Source of the DNA: Chryseobacterium ginsenosidimutans
Lineage (GTDB): Bacteria; Bacteroidota; Bacteroidia; Flavobacteriales; Weeksellaceae
Direction of reading: 5' to 3'
NCBI RefSeq assembly: GCF_030823405.1
Contig: NZ_JAUSXC010000001.1
Span: forward strand, 4,075,001-4,139,000
DNA: 64,000 nucleotides
Shown here: positions 1 through 9,711 of the stretch, piece by piece
How positions within the stretch are numbered: position 1 is the first letter of the stretch
How the letters are laid out: the number at the start of each line of letters is the position of its first letter
Notes under the pieces: generated by a model
What the model was told of the DNA's origin: nothing
Database searches by the model: none
What the model saw: only the letters and a program-made list of their open reading frames with translations
Position numbers and translations under genes: made by a program

Positions 1-31
1 TTTATAAAAAAATTAAGTTTTAAAAATATAG

Positions 32-62
32 AATCCCTTTCAACTATTGAAAGGGATTTTTA
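32..62 (+). terminator. Intrinsic terminator of the gene upstream of the window
   Basis: A perfect 12-bp inverted repeat (AATCCCTTTCAA and TTGAAAGGGATT, loop CTA) is followed by a T-run. It lies before the first gene and probably ends a transcript entering from the left. Confidence 0.75.
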
Positions 63-153
63 TATTAGTTTCATGAATCGATTTTGAAAATCTAATTTAT
101 TTTAACAATTTAAAATTAAAAACCTATTTTTGAGAAATTTGAAATTTGAAAAT

Positions 154-1809
154 ATGAAGACTAAACATCCTAAAGGATTGCCTTTCCTCTTCTTTACTGA
201 AATGTGGGAGCGTTTCGGGTACTATCTAATTCTCGGAATTTTTGTTTTGTACGTTATTGAACCGACCGGTTTGAAAGGCGGTCTTGGACTTCCCGACAAA
301 ACTGCAGACGATATTTTCGGGACTTATATTGCCTTGACATATCTTACTCCATTTATCGGAGGTTTCTTGGCAGACAGAGTTTTAGGGTATATCAAATCCA
401 TTTATTTAGGTGGAATTCTAATGGCTGCAGGATATATCGGAATGGGTGTTTTCAAAGATCTGACTTTATTTTACTCTTCATTAGCATTAATTATCATCGG
501 AAATGGCTTTTTTAAGCCCACAATATCTACTCTTTTAGGGAATTTATATTCAGAAGAACCTTACAAAGCAAATAAAGATTCAGGATACAATATTTTCTAT
601 ATGGGAATCAATATCGGAGCGTTTATTTGTAACATTATTGCCGCTTTCATGCGAAATAAATTCGGCTGGGGTGAAGCATTTATCACTGCCGGAGTCGGAA
701 TGCTGGTAGGAATGGTCATTTTTACAATTGGCAGAAAACATTACATTCATGCAGCTAAAATGAAACCTGTACAGGAAGGTGACACCAAACTTTCTGAAAT
801 TCTATTAAAAGTTTTCGTTCCTGCAATTGTAGCCGGAATTATCGGTTGGTTTATTCCGAATAATATTTTCGGGAGTGACAGTACAGATGCCTTTATTTTT
901 GCGTGTATTCCCGTTATTTATTTTTACGCTTCTCTTTATTTTAAAGCAAAACCGGAAGAAAAATCATCAATTGGTGCTTTGTTATCGGTTTTCATGATCA
1001 GCATGTTCTTTTGGGCAGTTTTTAAACAAAACGGAACTGCATTGACAAGATGGGCTAATTATTATACCGACAGAAGCGTTCCCGCATCCTTAGAAAAGCC
1101 TTTGGAAGGGATTTATATGGTTGACGGAAAAGGGTATGAAGATAAAGAAGTGTCTGTTTACGACGATCAATATCAATCTCAAAAAGACACGGATGGAAAA
1201 ACTATCAAAGAAACCGGAAAAGATATTTATTTCCGAAACATTTCTCCCGAACAAAGGGCAGATTTGGAAAAAAATCCTGAGAAAAAAGTTTATTTATACA
1301 ATACTGAATTATTTCAATCCATCAATCCGTTCTGGGTAATTGCTCTAACGCCCGTCATTGTTGGCTTCTGGGCTTTATTAAGAAGAAAGGGAAAAGAACC
1401 TCTCACACCTACTAAGATTGTTTTGGGGCTATTTATATCAGCATTATCCTGTTTGGTCATGGTTCTTGCTGTTGTGGCCGGAGACAATGGAGCTGTAAAA
1501 GTTTCACCTTGGTGGCTGATTGCTGGTTACGGGGTCATTACAGTTGGTGAGCTCTGTCTTTCTCCAATGGGATTATCTTTCGTTTCGAAACTTTCTCCTG
1601 CAAGAATTACCGCATTAATGATGGGTGGTTTCTTCTTAGCCAACTCTGTTGGTAATAAACTTTCGGGGATTTTGGCGAGTACTTGGTACAGTTATGACAA
1701 CAAGATGAATTATTTCCTGGTCAACTTTGCATTATTGATTTTTGCTACACTTTTAGGACTTTCAATGTTAAAAAGATTAAACAAGATCATGAAAGAAAAA
1801 GGGCATTAA
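154..1809 (+). CDS. POT family proton-coupled peptide transporter (first of three)
   Basis: Inner-membrane di/tripeptide:proton symporter of the POT/PTR2 family (551 aa). It shows the family EMWERF motif near the N-terminus, the signature stretch FYMGINIGAF and about 12-14 hydrophobic segments. A hydrophilic insertion of roughly 80 residues at about 310-390 separates the halves and is absent from the next two paralogues. I chose the ATG at 154 because the upstream in-frame TTG adds only eight residues without family support. A strong terminator follows, so it is probably a single transcript. Substrate specificity cannot be read from sequence. Confidence 0.93.
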   Translation: MKTKHPKGLPFLFFTEMWERFGYYLILGIFVLYVIEPTGLKGGLGLPDKTADDIFGTYIALTYLTPFIGGFLADRVLGYIKSIYLGGILMAAGYIGMGVFKDLTLFYSSLALIIIGNGFFKPTISTLLGNLYSEEPYKANKDSGYNIFYMGINIGAFICNIIAAFMRNKFGWGEAFITAGVGMLVGMVIFTIGRKHYIHAAKMKPVQEGDTKLSEILLKVFVPAIVAGIIGWFIPNNIFGSDSTDAFIFACIPVIYFYASLYFKAKPEEKSSIGALLSVFMISMFFWAVFKQNGTALTRWANYYTDRSVPASLEKPLEGIYMVDGKGYEDKEVSVYDDQYQSQKDTDGKTIKETGKDIYFRNISPEQRADLEKNPEKKVYLYNTELFQSINPFWVIALTPVIVGFWALLRRKGKEPLTPTKIVLGLFISALSCLVMVLAVVAGDNGAVKVSPWWLIAGYGVITVGELCLSPMGLSFVSKLSPARITALMMGGFFLANSVGNKLSGILASTWYSYDNKMNYFLVNFALLIFATLLGLSMLKRLNKIMKEKGH

Positions 1810-1833
1810 TCCTCAATTTATATAAACAATATG

Positions 1834-1864
1834 AAGCTGTAGAATCGTTCTGCAGCTTTTTTAT
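1834..1864 (+). terminator. Intrinsic terminator after first POT gene
   Basis: An 11-bp stem (AAGCTGTAGAA / TTCTGCAGCTT, one G-U pair, loop TCG) is followed by a T-run. Confidence 0.8.
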
Positions 1865-1884
1865 TTAAATATAAAATTAAAACC

Positions 1885-1914
1885 TTGCCGAAAACACAAA
1901 AAAAACTATATTTG
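1885..1914 (+). promoter_or_regulatory. Bacteroidota-type promoter of second POT gene
   Basis: TTG at 1885-1887, a 19-base spacer and TATATTTG at 1907-1914 match the -33 TTG / -7 TAnnTTTG consensus exactly. Transcription would start near 1920, about 25 bases before the ATG at 1945. Confidence 0.75.
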
Positions 1915-1944
1915 TCAGTCTTAACAAAAAATTAACAAGTAAAA

Positions 1945-3699
1945 ATGGATAATATTGAAGCATTAAGTCCGAAACCGGATGAATTTGTAGAGAATAAGGG
2001 TTCCAGACATCCAAAAGGATTATGGGTTCTTTTCGGAACAGAAATGTGGGAGCGTTTCAACTTTTATGGAATGAGAGCGTTGCTTACCTTATTTATGGTA
2101 AATTCCCTACTCATAAAAGAAGCTGATGCAGCAATCATTTACGGTGGATTTTTAGCTTTATGTTATCTGACTCCGCTTTTGGGAGGTTTTATTGCAGATA
2201 AATATATCGGAAACAGAAATGCTATTTTAATTGGTGGATCGTTAATGGCTATTGGCCAGTTTTTACTTTTCATCAGTGCATCGTCGTTTTCTGCAGATTT
2301 AGGAAGTGCAAAAATGGTCATGTGGGGAGCATTATTCGTTATTATTTTTGGTAACGGATTCTTCAAGCCAAACATTTCTTCTATGGTTGGAAGTCTTTAT
2401 CCCAAACAGGAAAAATCAAAATTAGACTCCGCTTTTACCATTTTCTATATGGGGATCAATATCGGAGCATTTTTAGGTCAGTTTATCTGCCCGTATTTAG
2501 GTGACGTAAAAGATGCTACAACGGGAGTAAGAGATATTTTCGCCTTCAAATGGGGATTCTTGGCAGCTTCAATTGCCATGATCGTAGGAACGGTAACATT
2601 CTTTATCCTTAAAAATAAATATGTAGTAACACCGGAAGGCAGACCAATTGGCGGGCTTCCGAAAAACAATACAAGTGAAGATTTTGAAGAAGGAGAAACA
2701 CAAACTGCAAAATTCTCAGGACAATCTTTAGCAATTACAGGAGGAATATTTGTTATTTTATTCTTTGCCTTTAGGTATTTATTGGTTGGAGAATTCGGAT
2801 TCAAAGCTGTAGAAATGGGGCAATTAATCAAAGGTATTATCTATCCTTTCATTTATGCAGCCGGTATTTCTTTGGCATTCTTAATTATGAGTTCTGCTGA
2901 AAATAAGATTGAAAGACACAGAATTTGGGTAATTTATATCGTATCATTCTTTATCATTTTCTTCTGGGCAGCTTTCGAGCAGGCAGGATCTTCATTAACA
3001 TTTATTGCAGATAATCAAACTGACAGAAATATTTTCGGATGGAATATGCCTCCTTCAATGGTTCAGATTTTCAACGGAATCTTCGTTGTATTATTGGCTG
3101 TTCCTTTCAGTTTATGTTGGGATAAATTAAGAGCAAAAGGAAAAGAACCGGTTTCTCCAATGAAGCAGGCAATTGGTTTGGCGCTAATCGCTTTAAGTTA
3201 TTTTATCATTGCACACAACGTAAAAGATCTTGGAAATTCAGGGTTATTGGCTATAAAATGGTTGATGCTTTTATATTTCATTCAGACTTGTGGTGAACTT
3301 TGTTTATCTCCAATCGGTTTATCATTGGTTGGAAAGTTGGCTCCTAAAAGATTTGCATCATTATTATACGGTGTATTCTTTATTTCTAATGCTGCAGGTT
3401 ATGCATTGGCAGGTTCATTAGGTGCGCTTATTCCGGCTACAGGCGATAAGTTTGAAAAAGCAGAAAAAATCGGAGTTCATCTTCAGGATGTTTTAGATAA
3501 AAAAGTAACATTAACAGCTGATCAGGCTGCAGCTTTTGAAAAGGCTCAATTGCCATTAGCAAACCCAACTTTTGCTGGCTTTGAAATTCATAACTTATTC
3601 GAATTCTTCATGGTATTCGTAGTACTTTGTGGTATTGCTGCTGTTATTTTAGCATTAATTTCACCAATTTTAAAGAAAATGATGCACGGTGTCAATTAA
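1945..3699 (+). CDS. POT family proton-coupled peptide transporter (second of three)
   Basis: Inner-membrane peptide:proton symporter of the POT/PTR2 family (584 aa). The EMWERF motif, the FYMGINIGAF signature and the GELCLSPIGLSLV segment of the C-terminal half are all visible. It lacks the long insertion of the first paralogue but has a hydrophilic loop of about 50 residues near the C-terminus (about 495-545). It has its own promoter and terminator, so the three tandem paralogues appear to be transcribed separately. This suggests different regulation or peptide preference. Confidence 0.93.
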   Translation: MDNIEALSPKPDEFVENKGSRHPKGLWVLFGTEMWERFNFYGMRALLTLFMVNSLLIKEADAAIIYGGFLALCYLTPLLGGFIADKYIGNRNAILIGGSLMAIGQFLLFISASSFSADLGSAKMVMWGALFVIIFGNGFFKPNISSMVGSLYPKQEKSKLDSAFTIFYMGINIGAFLGQFICPYLGDVKDATTGVRDIFAFKWGFLAASIAMIVGTVTFFILKNKYVVTPEGRPIGGLPKNNTSEDFEEGETQTAKFSGQSLAITGGIFVILFFAFRYLLVGEFGFKAVEMGQLIKGIIYPFIYAAGISLAFLIMSSAENKIERHRIWVIYIVSFFIIFFWAAFEQAGSSLTFIADNQTDRNIFGWNMPPSMVQIFNGIFVVLLAVPFSLCWDKLRAKGKEPVSPMKQAIGLALIALSYFIIAHNVKDLGNSGLLAIKWLMLLYFIQTCGELCLSPIGLSLVGKLAPKRFASLLYGVFFISNAAGYALAGSLGALIPATGDKFEKAEKIGVHLQDVLDKKVTLTADQAAAFEKAQLPLANPTFAGFEIHNLFEFFMVFVVLCGIAAVILALISPILKKMMHGVN

Positions 3700-3721
3700 C
3701 TGCATCAATAAAATATAATTA

Positions 3722-3750
3722 AAACCTCTGCTAAGTCAGAGGTTTTTTTT
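3722..3750 (+). terminator. Intrinsic terminator after second POT gene
   Basis: AAACCTCTG / CAGAGGTTT stem with a six-base loop, followed by a run of T. Confidence 0.85.
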
Positions 3751-3851
3751 ATTTTCGTGTGTTCTTATCAATTTTTAATAGTTAACGCATTATGTCAATT
3801 ATTCAATTAATGATAATATAAAACCTTAATTAAAAATTATCATATACAATT

Positions 3852-5387
3852 ATGAGCCTAACTTTAGATGAAATACAAAATTTCAAAGGAAAATACCCTA
3901 GACAAATCTGGAGTCTTTTTTTCTCTGAAATGTGGGAACGTTTTTGTTTCTACGGCATGCGCGGAATGTTGGTTTACTTTATGATCTCCCAGCTTAATTT
4001 CCACGAAAAAGAAGCCAATCTGCAATATGGTGCAACACAGGCATTCGTCTATGCCTTCACCTTTATTGGTGGTTTATTTGCAGATAAAATTTTAGGTTTC
4101 AGAAAATCTCTTTTCTGGGGTGGGCTTTTAATGATCGTCGGAAGTTTGATTCTGGCGTCAGATCCACATAAATTCTTTTTCTTAGGGATTGCATTTACCG
4201 TTGTAGGAACAGGATTCTTCAAGCCAAATATTTCATCAATGGTTGGCCAGCTCTATAAACCTAATGATGAAAGAGCTGATGCAGGTTTCTCATTATTCTA
4301 TGCCGGAATAAACTTAGGTGCATTATTAGGCGGGTATACATGTATTTCAATTGGTAAGTTTGGATACATAGAATTAGGAGCATGGCAATTAGGAAAGGGG
4401 CTAATCCCTAAAGACCTTCAATGGAATGTCGCTTTCGGATTAGCTGCTTTTGTAATGGTAATAAGCTTAATTAATTTTATATTCACTCAAAAAAGGCTAG
4501 GAACTATTGGTTTACAGCCGGGACATCCTTTAAATGAAGTAAAATCTGCACCCATTCCAAAATGGCAGGAATACGGGGTATACGCTTTATCATTAATTTT
4601 CGTTCCGATCATCATGGTAATGGTGGCAAAAACTGAATATACTGATTATTTCATGGCAATAGTTGGTCCAATGACATTGATTTATCTGTTCTATGAAATG
4701 ACAAAAGTAACGCCTGCAGAACGTAAAAAACTTTGGGCAGCACTGGTTTTTATAATATTTTCTATTATTTTCTGGGGAATTTATGAGCAAAGTGGAGGTT
4801 CATTAAGTATTTTCGCGGCAAAAAACTTAAATAAAGATCTTCTAGGTTTAGATCCAAACGGGGTTAATAATTCAGGAGGTGCATTTTTCATCATTTTCTT
4901 AGCTCCGATCATTGGTTTACTTTGGATTTGGCTAAACAAAAGAAAAATAGAACCCAATACCATTATCAAATTCGGTTTAGGATTTATTTTCCTTGGTTTG
5001 GGTTATTATATTTTATTTGCTACAAGGCTTTTTGCCAATCTTCAAGGTATAACTTCACTTAATTTCTTTACTGTTGCATTATTGGTTATCACTTTGGGCG
5101 AGCTTTGCCTCTCTCCTATCGGATTATCAATCATGACAAAACTTTCAACGAAAAACCTTCAGGGAATGATGATGGGAATGTGGTTTCTGGCTTCAGCTTA
5201 CGGGCAGTACGTTGCAGGGATCATAGGAGCTGGTTTAGCTACCGCAAAAGAAGGCTCTACCAACTATGATGCTTTAATCACTTATACCGATGGATATAAA
5301 CAATTGGGATTATATGCTGTAATTGCCGGAGTTGTATTAATTTTGATCTCTCCTTTCGTAAAAAAACTGATGCAGGAGGTAAAATAG
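3852..5387 (+). CDS. POT family proton-coupled peptide transporter (third of three)
   Basis: Inner-membrane peptide:proton symporter (511 aa), the shortest of the three tandem copies. The EMWERF motif, the TGFFKPNISSMVG loop and LFYAGINLGAL (a variant of the POT signature) are present. The thioredoxin-like gene follows after 38 bases with no clear terminator, so the two may be co-transcribed. The tandem triplication fits a proteolytic, peptide-using lifestyle. Confidence 0.93.
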   Translation: MSLTLDEIQNFKGKYPRQIWSLFFSEMWERFCFYGMRGMLVYFMISQLNFHEKEANLQYGATQAFVYAFTFIGGLFADKILGFRKSLFWGGLLMIVGSLILASDPHKFFFLGIAFTVVGTGFFKPNISSMVGQLYKPNDERADAGFSLFYAGINLGALLGGYTCISIGKFGYIELGAWQLGKGLIPKDLQWNVAFGLAAFVMVISLINFIFTQKRLGTIGLQPGHPLNEVKSAPIPKWQEYGVYALSLIFVPIIMVMVAKTEYTDYFMAIVGPMTLIYLFYEMTKVTPAERKKLWAALVFIIFSIIFWGIYEQSGGSLSIFAAKNLNKDLLGLDPNGVNNSGGAFFIIFLAPIIGLLWIWLNKRKIEPNTIIKFGLGFIFLGLGYYILFATRLFANLQGITSLNFFTVALLVITLGELCLSPIGLSIMTKLSTKNLQGMMMGMWFLASAYGQYVAGIIGAGLATAKEGSTNYDALITYTDGYKQLGLYAVIAGVVLILISPFVKKLMQEVK

Positions 5388-5425
5388 AAATAAGGAAATG
5401 CTTATTTTTACTTAAATATCAAATC

Positions 5426-5959
5426 ATGAAAAAAATCATAAGCATACTCTGTCTGTTTCTATTCACTTTCAGCTTTGCCCAGGTAAAATGGATGACGATT
5501 GAAGAAGCATTGAAAGCTCAAAAAGAAAATCCTAAAAAAATCTTAATCGACTTTTATGCAGACTGGTGCGGTCCGTGCAAGATTATGGATAAAAAAACCT
5601 ATGGACATCAGGTTATTGCTGATATTTTGAATGAAAATTATTATCCTGTAAAATTCAATGCAGAAGAAAAAAATTCCGTTGAAATCTTCGGAAGAACGTT
5701 TTCCAACCAAAATACAGAACAGAAAAGAGGAAGGAATTCACTACATGAATTTACACAGTATATGAATGTAGGAGCAGTTCCAAGTACTGTTTTTTTGGAT
5801 GAAAAAGGCGATCCTTTAACAATTTTACAGGGAGAATTATCTGCCAAAGAGCTGGAACCTTATTTAGAACTTATTTCAAAAAATTTATTTAAAAAAATAA
5901 AGACAAGAGAAGAGTGGGAAGATTATCAGAAAAAATTTAAATCAAAAATAAAAGATTAA
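5426..5959 (+). CDS. Secreted thioredoxin-family protein
   Basis: A 177-residue protein with an N-terminal Sec signal peptide (MKKIISILCLFLFTFSFAQ) and a thioredoxin fold. The catalytic motif DWCGPCK is at about residues 47-53. A cis-proline region, GAVPSTVFLD, is seen at about 115-124. It is larger than thioredoxin (about 105 aa), with an insertion after the active-site helix, as in periplasmic thioredoxin_7-like proteins of Bacteroidota. Likely role: disulfide reduction or exchange in the periplasm. The substrate is unknown. Confidence 0.85.
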   Translation: MKKIISILCLFLFTFSFAQVKWMTIEEALKAQKENPKKILIDFYADWCGPCKIMDKKTYGHQVIADILNENYYPVKFNAEEKNSVEIFGRTFSNQNTEQKRGRNSLHEFTQYMNVGAVPSTVFLDEKGDPLTILQGELSAKELEPYLELISKNLFKKIKTREEWEDYQKKFKSKIKD

Positions 5960-5965
5960 AAAATC

Positions 5966-5991
5966 GGCTTTCAGTAATGGAAGCCTTTTTT
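5966..5991 (+). terminator. Intrinsic terminator after thioredoxin gene
   Basis: GGCTTTC / GGAAGCC stem (one G-U pair), loop AGTAAT, then a T-run. Confidence 0.75.
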
Positions 5992-6029
5992 AATTTCTAA
6001 TTTTTCCCGAAATTCGTGGCTCCTAAAAA

Positions 6030-8114
6030 ATGACTTTAGAAACCTCTATCGAATACGTCAAAGGAATCGGTCCTGAAAAAGCCAAACTCATCAAAAGTGT
6101 GTTGGGGATTTCTACTGTGGAAGATCTTCTGAATTTTTTTCCGCTTCGTTATCTCGACAAAAGCAAGGTTCATAAAATCTCTCAACTTCGAGATGTCACG
6201 ACTGATGTACAGTTAAAAGGTAAAATCACAAGTATTCAGGAAATACAAACCGGAAAAATAAAACGTCTTTCCGCAAAATTCAATGATGATACAGGAGCGA
6301 TGGATCTTGTTTGGTTCCAGTATTCGAAATGGCTAAAAGAGCAGCTTCCGATTAATCAGGAAATTTACATTTTCGGGAAGATCAATGTTTTTAATAATCA
6401 GTTTTCTATGCCGCATCCTGAAATAGAAATTGAAGAAAAAAAAGACACCGAAAATCGTTTAAAACCTATTTATCCGAGTTCGGAAAAATTAACCAAAAGA
6501 GGTTTAAACCAAAGATTTTTTCAAACTGTTTTAAGAAATATCTGCAAAGAAGTCCCAAATCTTCTCCATGAAAATTTTCCGGATTATCTGATGAAAGCCT
6601 TTAAATTTTTATCCAGACAGCAAACTTATCTTAATGTACATTTCCCTAAAGATATGGACTATTTTGAGAAGGCAAATTATCGTTTAAAATTTGAAGAATC
6701 TTTCTTTTTCCAGCTAGGTTATGCATTAAAAAAGCTTCATCATAAAAGTCATTCGGCAGGAAATCCTTTTCCCGTTGTTGGAGACTTTTTCAATGATTTC
6801 TATAACAATCATCTTCCATTTGATTTAACGGGTGCTCAAAAAAAAGTTTTAAAAGAAATTCGTCTGGATATGAAACGACCGATCCAGATGAACCGGCTTT
6901 TGCAGGGTGATGTAGGTTCAGGAAAAACGATGGTTGCCCTATTAACAATGCTTATAGCAAAGGATAACGGGTTTCAGAGCTGTCTGATGGCTCCGACGGA
7001 AATTCTTGCCCAACAGCATTACAACGGAATCAAAGATTTATTAAAAGATACTGAAGTCAATGTTCGGATTCTAACGGGTTCTACAAAAAAATCTGAACGC
7101 AGAATCATTCACGAAGAACTCGAAAATGGTGAACTTTCTATTTTGGTGGGAACTCATGCTATTTTGGAAGATAAAGTGAAGTTTAAGAATCTTGGTTTAG
7201 CAATAATTGATGAGCAGCATAGATTTGGCGTGGCACAAAGAGCTAAACTCTGGGTAAAAAATAAAATTCCGCCGCATATTTTGGTAATGACTGCCACTCC
7301 TATTCCGAGAACTTTAGCAATGAGCTTTTATTCTGATCTCGACGTTTCTGTGATCGACGAAATGCCGGTTGGAAGAAAACCAATCATTACGGCTCACAGA
7401 AGAGAAAAAGACAGAGCCTATGTGTATAATTTCTGCCGTGAAGAAATTCAGAAAGGCAGACAGGTTTATTTTGTTTATCCTTTAATTGAGGAATCTGAAA
7501 CATTAGATTATAAAAATTTAATGGAAGGACTTGAAAATGTAATGGATAATTTTACACATTACAACGTTACCATGCTTCACGGAAAAATGAAACCCGATGA
7601 AAAAGATGCTGCAATGAATTATTTTGCGTCCGGAAAAGCAGAAATTATGGTAGCTACAACGGTAATTGAAGTTGGCGTAAATGTCCCCAATGCTTCGGTA
7701 ATGGTAATCGAAAGTGCTGAAAGGTTCGGTTTGTCTCAGCTTCATCAGCTTCGTGGCCGTGTTGGTCGTGGTGCGGAACAGAGCTACTGTATTCTGATGA
7801 CTTCCGACAAATTATCCAGCGACAGCCGAACCCGTATTAAAACAATGGTGGAAACGAATGACGGGTTTAAGATTTCAGAAGTCGATATGCAGCTTCGCGG
7901 TCCGGGAGATATTCTGGGAACGCAGCAAAGTGGTGTTGTAGATTTTAAAAGACTCGACCTTGTGAATGATTCAGCAATCATTAAAACAACAAAAAATACG
8001 GTAGAAAAGATCCTTGAAGCCGATCCTCTATTATCCAGAACAGATAATCTCATCATTAAAAATTATTATCTGAGAAACTATAACGGAAAAAACAAATGGA
8101 GTAAAATTTCATAA
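6030..8114 (+). CDS. recG: ATP-dependent DNA helicase RecG
   Basis: Branch-migrating helicase that remodels stalled forks and Holliday junctions. The 694-residue length is normal for RecG. The order is an N-terminal wedge/OB domain (about 1-250), then a superfamily 2 helicase core with Walker A GDVGSGKT at about 296, the DEQHRFG Walker B box at about 393, TATPIPRTL at about 424 and the C-terminal QLRGRVGRG motif VI near 575. The ATG at 6030 gives the usual N-terminus. It probably stands alone. Confidence 0.97.
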   Translation: MTLETSIEYVKGIGPEKAKLIKSVLGISTVEDLLNFFPLRYLDKSKVHKISQLRDVTTDVQLKGKITSIQEIQTGKIKRLSAKFNDDTGAMDLVWFQYSKWLKEQLPINQEIYIFGKINVFNNQFSMPHPEIEIEEKKDTENRLKPIYPSSEKLTKRGLNQRFFQTVLRNICKEVPNLLHENFPDYLMKAFKFLSRQQTYLNVHFPKDMDYFEKANYRLKFEESFFFQLGYALKKLHHKSHSAGNPFPVVGDFFNDFYNNHLPFDLTGAQKKVLKEIRLDMKRPIQMNRLLQGDVGSGKTMVALLTMLIAKDNGFQSCLMAPTEILAQQHYNGIKDLLKDTEVNVRILTGSTKKSERRIIHEELENGELSILVGTHAILEDKVKFKNLGLAIIDEQHRFGVAQRAKLWVKNKIPPHILVMTATPIPRTLAMSFYSDLDVSVIDEMPVGRKPIITAHRREKDRAYVYNFCREEIQKGRQVYFVYPLIEESETLDYKNLMEGLENVMDNFTHYNVTMLHGKMKPDEKDAAMNYFASGKAEIMVATTVIEVGVNVPNASVMVIESAERFGLSQLHQLRGRVGRGAEQSYCILMTSDKLSSDSRTRIKTMVETNDGFKISEVDMQLRGPGDILGTQQSGVVDFKRLDLVNDSAIIKTTKNTVEKILEADPLLSRTDNLIIKNYYLRNYNGKNKWSKIS

Positions 8115-8118
8115 AAAA

Positions 8119-8144
8119 ACCGCGAAAAGAATAATCTTCGCGGT
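8119..8144. terminator. Hairpin downstream of recG
   Basis: ACCGCGAA / TTCGCGGT stem with a ten-base loop. The T-run is on the minus-strand side (A-run at 8112-8118), so it works best as a minus-strand terminator. On the plus strand it may only protect the recG 3' end. Confidence 0.5.
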
Positions 8145-8303
8145 CTCCCCTTATAAAACTGTTATTTTTGAAGAAATTACTTTGCTTCATTAAAATAAAT
8201 TACTTTAATTTTTTTGCTTAATATTTTGTGATCTGGTGTTTTGGTATGAAAATATTTAATAAATATTTGAATTTTAAGCTTAAAACAAAGTAAAAAAAAC
8301 AAA

Positions 8304-8477
8304 ATGAATTATGTTCCCAACTTTTTTATTATAAAAACTAACTGTGTTTTTTCACCAAAGGATTTATTGAAACGAATAATATCCCAGGCTACTTATTTGA
8401 GTTTTCATGATTGTACCGTTTTGTTTAAAGATCTTCTGCGCTTTTTAATTGGAAATGGTATAATTCATTTTGTTTAA
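8304..8477 (+). CDS. Possible small protein, 57 aa
   Basis: An ATG-initiated open frame of 57 codons in the 575-base gap between recG and the receiver gene. Upstream it has an A-rich leader typical of Bacteroidota start sites. The product is basic and hydrophobic with two cysteines and resembles nothing I recognise. The rest of the gap (8145-8303 and 8478-8689) is AT-rich and shows no other feature. It may be a chance frame; conservation in relatives would decide. Confidence 0.3.
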   Translation: MNYVPNFFIIKTNCVFSPKDLLKRIISQATYLSFHDCTVLFKDLLRFLIGNGIIHFV

Positions 8478-8689
8478 ATTAACATTGTGATTTTATATAA
8501 TTTAGTTTCAATCTGAAACAATTATTTCCCTCATTATTGTTTTTTTATATAATAAATTTGTGTTCCTATTTTACATTAATTCTTTACTAAAATCAGTCTA
8601 TTTCAATGCTAATTATCACTCTTATGTGAATATTGACGTACAAATATAAAACATTAATTTCAATTTCAGAACAGTTAATTACTTTTTTT

Positions 8690-9136
8690 TCACACTTTCA
8701 TGATAAAATTATTTTTATTCAGTCCCGAAGTATGATATTGCCAATTAACTGTAATTATTTCTGTCAAAACTTTTTTCATATCTTTATAATTATCAGGCTT
8801 TTTCATAAAAATATTAGCTCCTTTTACAAAAATTTCCTCTTCATCATCAGCCGACAAATAATCTGAGTAAATAGCAGTGACCATATGATCAAACTTAAAA
8901 TCTGATTTAATTTCAACAAGACATTCCAAACTGCTTTTTTGGGGAATATCATAATTCATGAACAAAATTTCCGGAACGATTGCATCGTTGCTGTTCAGGT
9001 AAGCCATAAGTTCTTCACCATTATAAAATGTCTGAACTTTGATTTTAATTTTCAAATCCTGAAATATACTTTTAAAAATGATATGGCTGCCTTCATCATG
9101 ATCTGTCAAAATCACATTGAGATATTCTTTATTCAT
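8690..9136 (-). CDS. Degenerate response-regulator receiver protein
   Basis: A 148-residue protein with a CheY-like receiver domain and no output domain. The N-terminal acidic pair (TDHDE, about 11-15) and the conserved lysine (FMKKP, about 112-116) are present. The phosphoacceptor site reads LFMNYDIP where a normal receiver has LDLxMP, so the key aspartate appears to be asparagine. It overlaps the upstream AraC-type gene by four bases (ATGA), implying translational coupling. It probably acts as a phosphorylation-independent partner of that regulator; this is inference. Confidence 0.7.
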   Translation of the reverse strand: MNKEYLNVILTDHDEGSHIIFKSIFQDLKIKIKVQTFYNGEELMAYLNSNDAIVPEILFMNYDIPQKSSLECLVEIKSDFKFDHMVTAIYSDYLSADDEEEIFVKGANIFMKKPDNYKDMKKVLTEIITVNWQYHTSGLNKNNFIMKV

Positions 9137-9711
9137 ACTACTTTGCGATATTGATTGTCAAAATGCTGAATTTCTCTTCTCATCATGATAATTTTCTGGA
9201 ATTGGGAAGGTGTAATTCCCGTTGTATTTTTAAATTGAGTACTCAAATGCGCCACACTGGAATAATTCAGTCGGTGCGCAATTTCTGTAAGGCTCTGCTT
9301 TTTGCTGATAATCAGTTCTTTTGCATATTCAATTTTTTGAATAATAATAAAATTTTCTATCGAAGTATAAGTAACTTCAGAAAAAAGATTAGACAGGTAA
9401 CCGTAGCTGTGATTCAGTTTTCCGGCAATATATATCGAAGCTTTTACAGGAATAATTTCGTCAGAAAAAACCAATTCTATGATTGCATCTTTTATCTTTT
9501 GCACTAAAGCCGTTTTGTGGTTTTCTATAATTTCTATCCCGTAGTCTTCTAAGTCTTTCTTAAAAGTTTTATGTTGTTCTTCCGTAAAAGGTTCATAAAA
9601 TTCCACTTCTCCGAAGTTTAGTAGCCTGTACTTTAAGCCTTGCTCTTTAAGCTTTTCATCCAATACTTTCTTACAAAGCGCATTGAAATCAAATTTTACA
9701 TACATTTTCAT
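9133..9711 (-). CDS. AraC-family transcriptional regulator
   Basis: A 192-residue DNA-binding protein with an AraC-type double helix-turn-helix at about 85-180. The typical second-helix region SLTEIAHRLNYSSVAHLSTQ and the ending FKNTTGITPSQFQ are visible. The first 70 residues form a small alpha/beta domain of unknown ligand. This architecture is common in Flavobacteriia. It is first in a two-gene unit with the receiver protein. Targets are unknown. The 288 bases upstream to the acetyltransferase gene are AT-rich with no clear feature. Confidence 0.85.
   Translation of the reverse strand: MKMYVKFDFNALCKKVLDEKLKEQGLKYRLLNFGEVEFYEPFTEEQHKTFKKDLEDYGIEIIENHKTALVQKIKDAIIELVFSDEIIPVKASIYIAGKLNHSYGYLSNLFSEVTYTSIENFIIIQKIEYAKELIISKKQSLTEIAHRLNYSSVAHLSTQFKNTTGITPSQFQKIIMMRREIQHFDNQYRKVV

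Noticed and set aside
2478..2831. 117-codon minus-strand frame inside the second POT gene
   Set aside because: Shadow of a well-supported membrane protein gene on the other strand.
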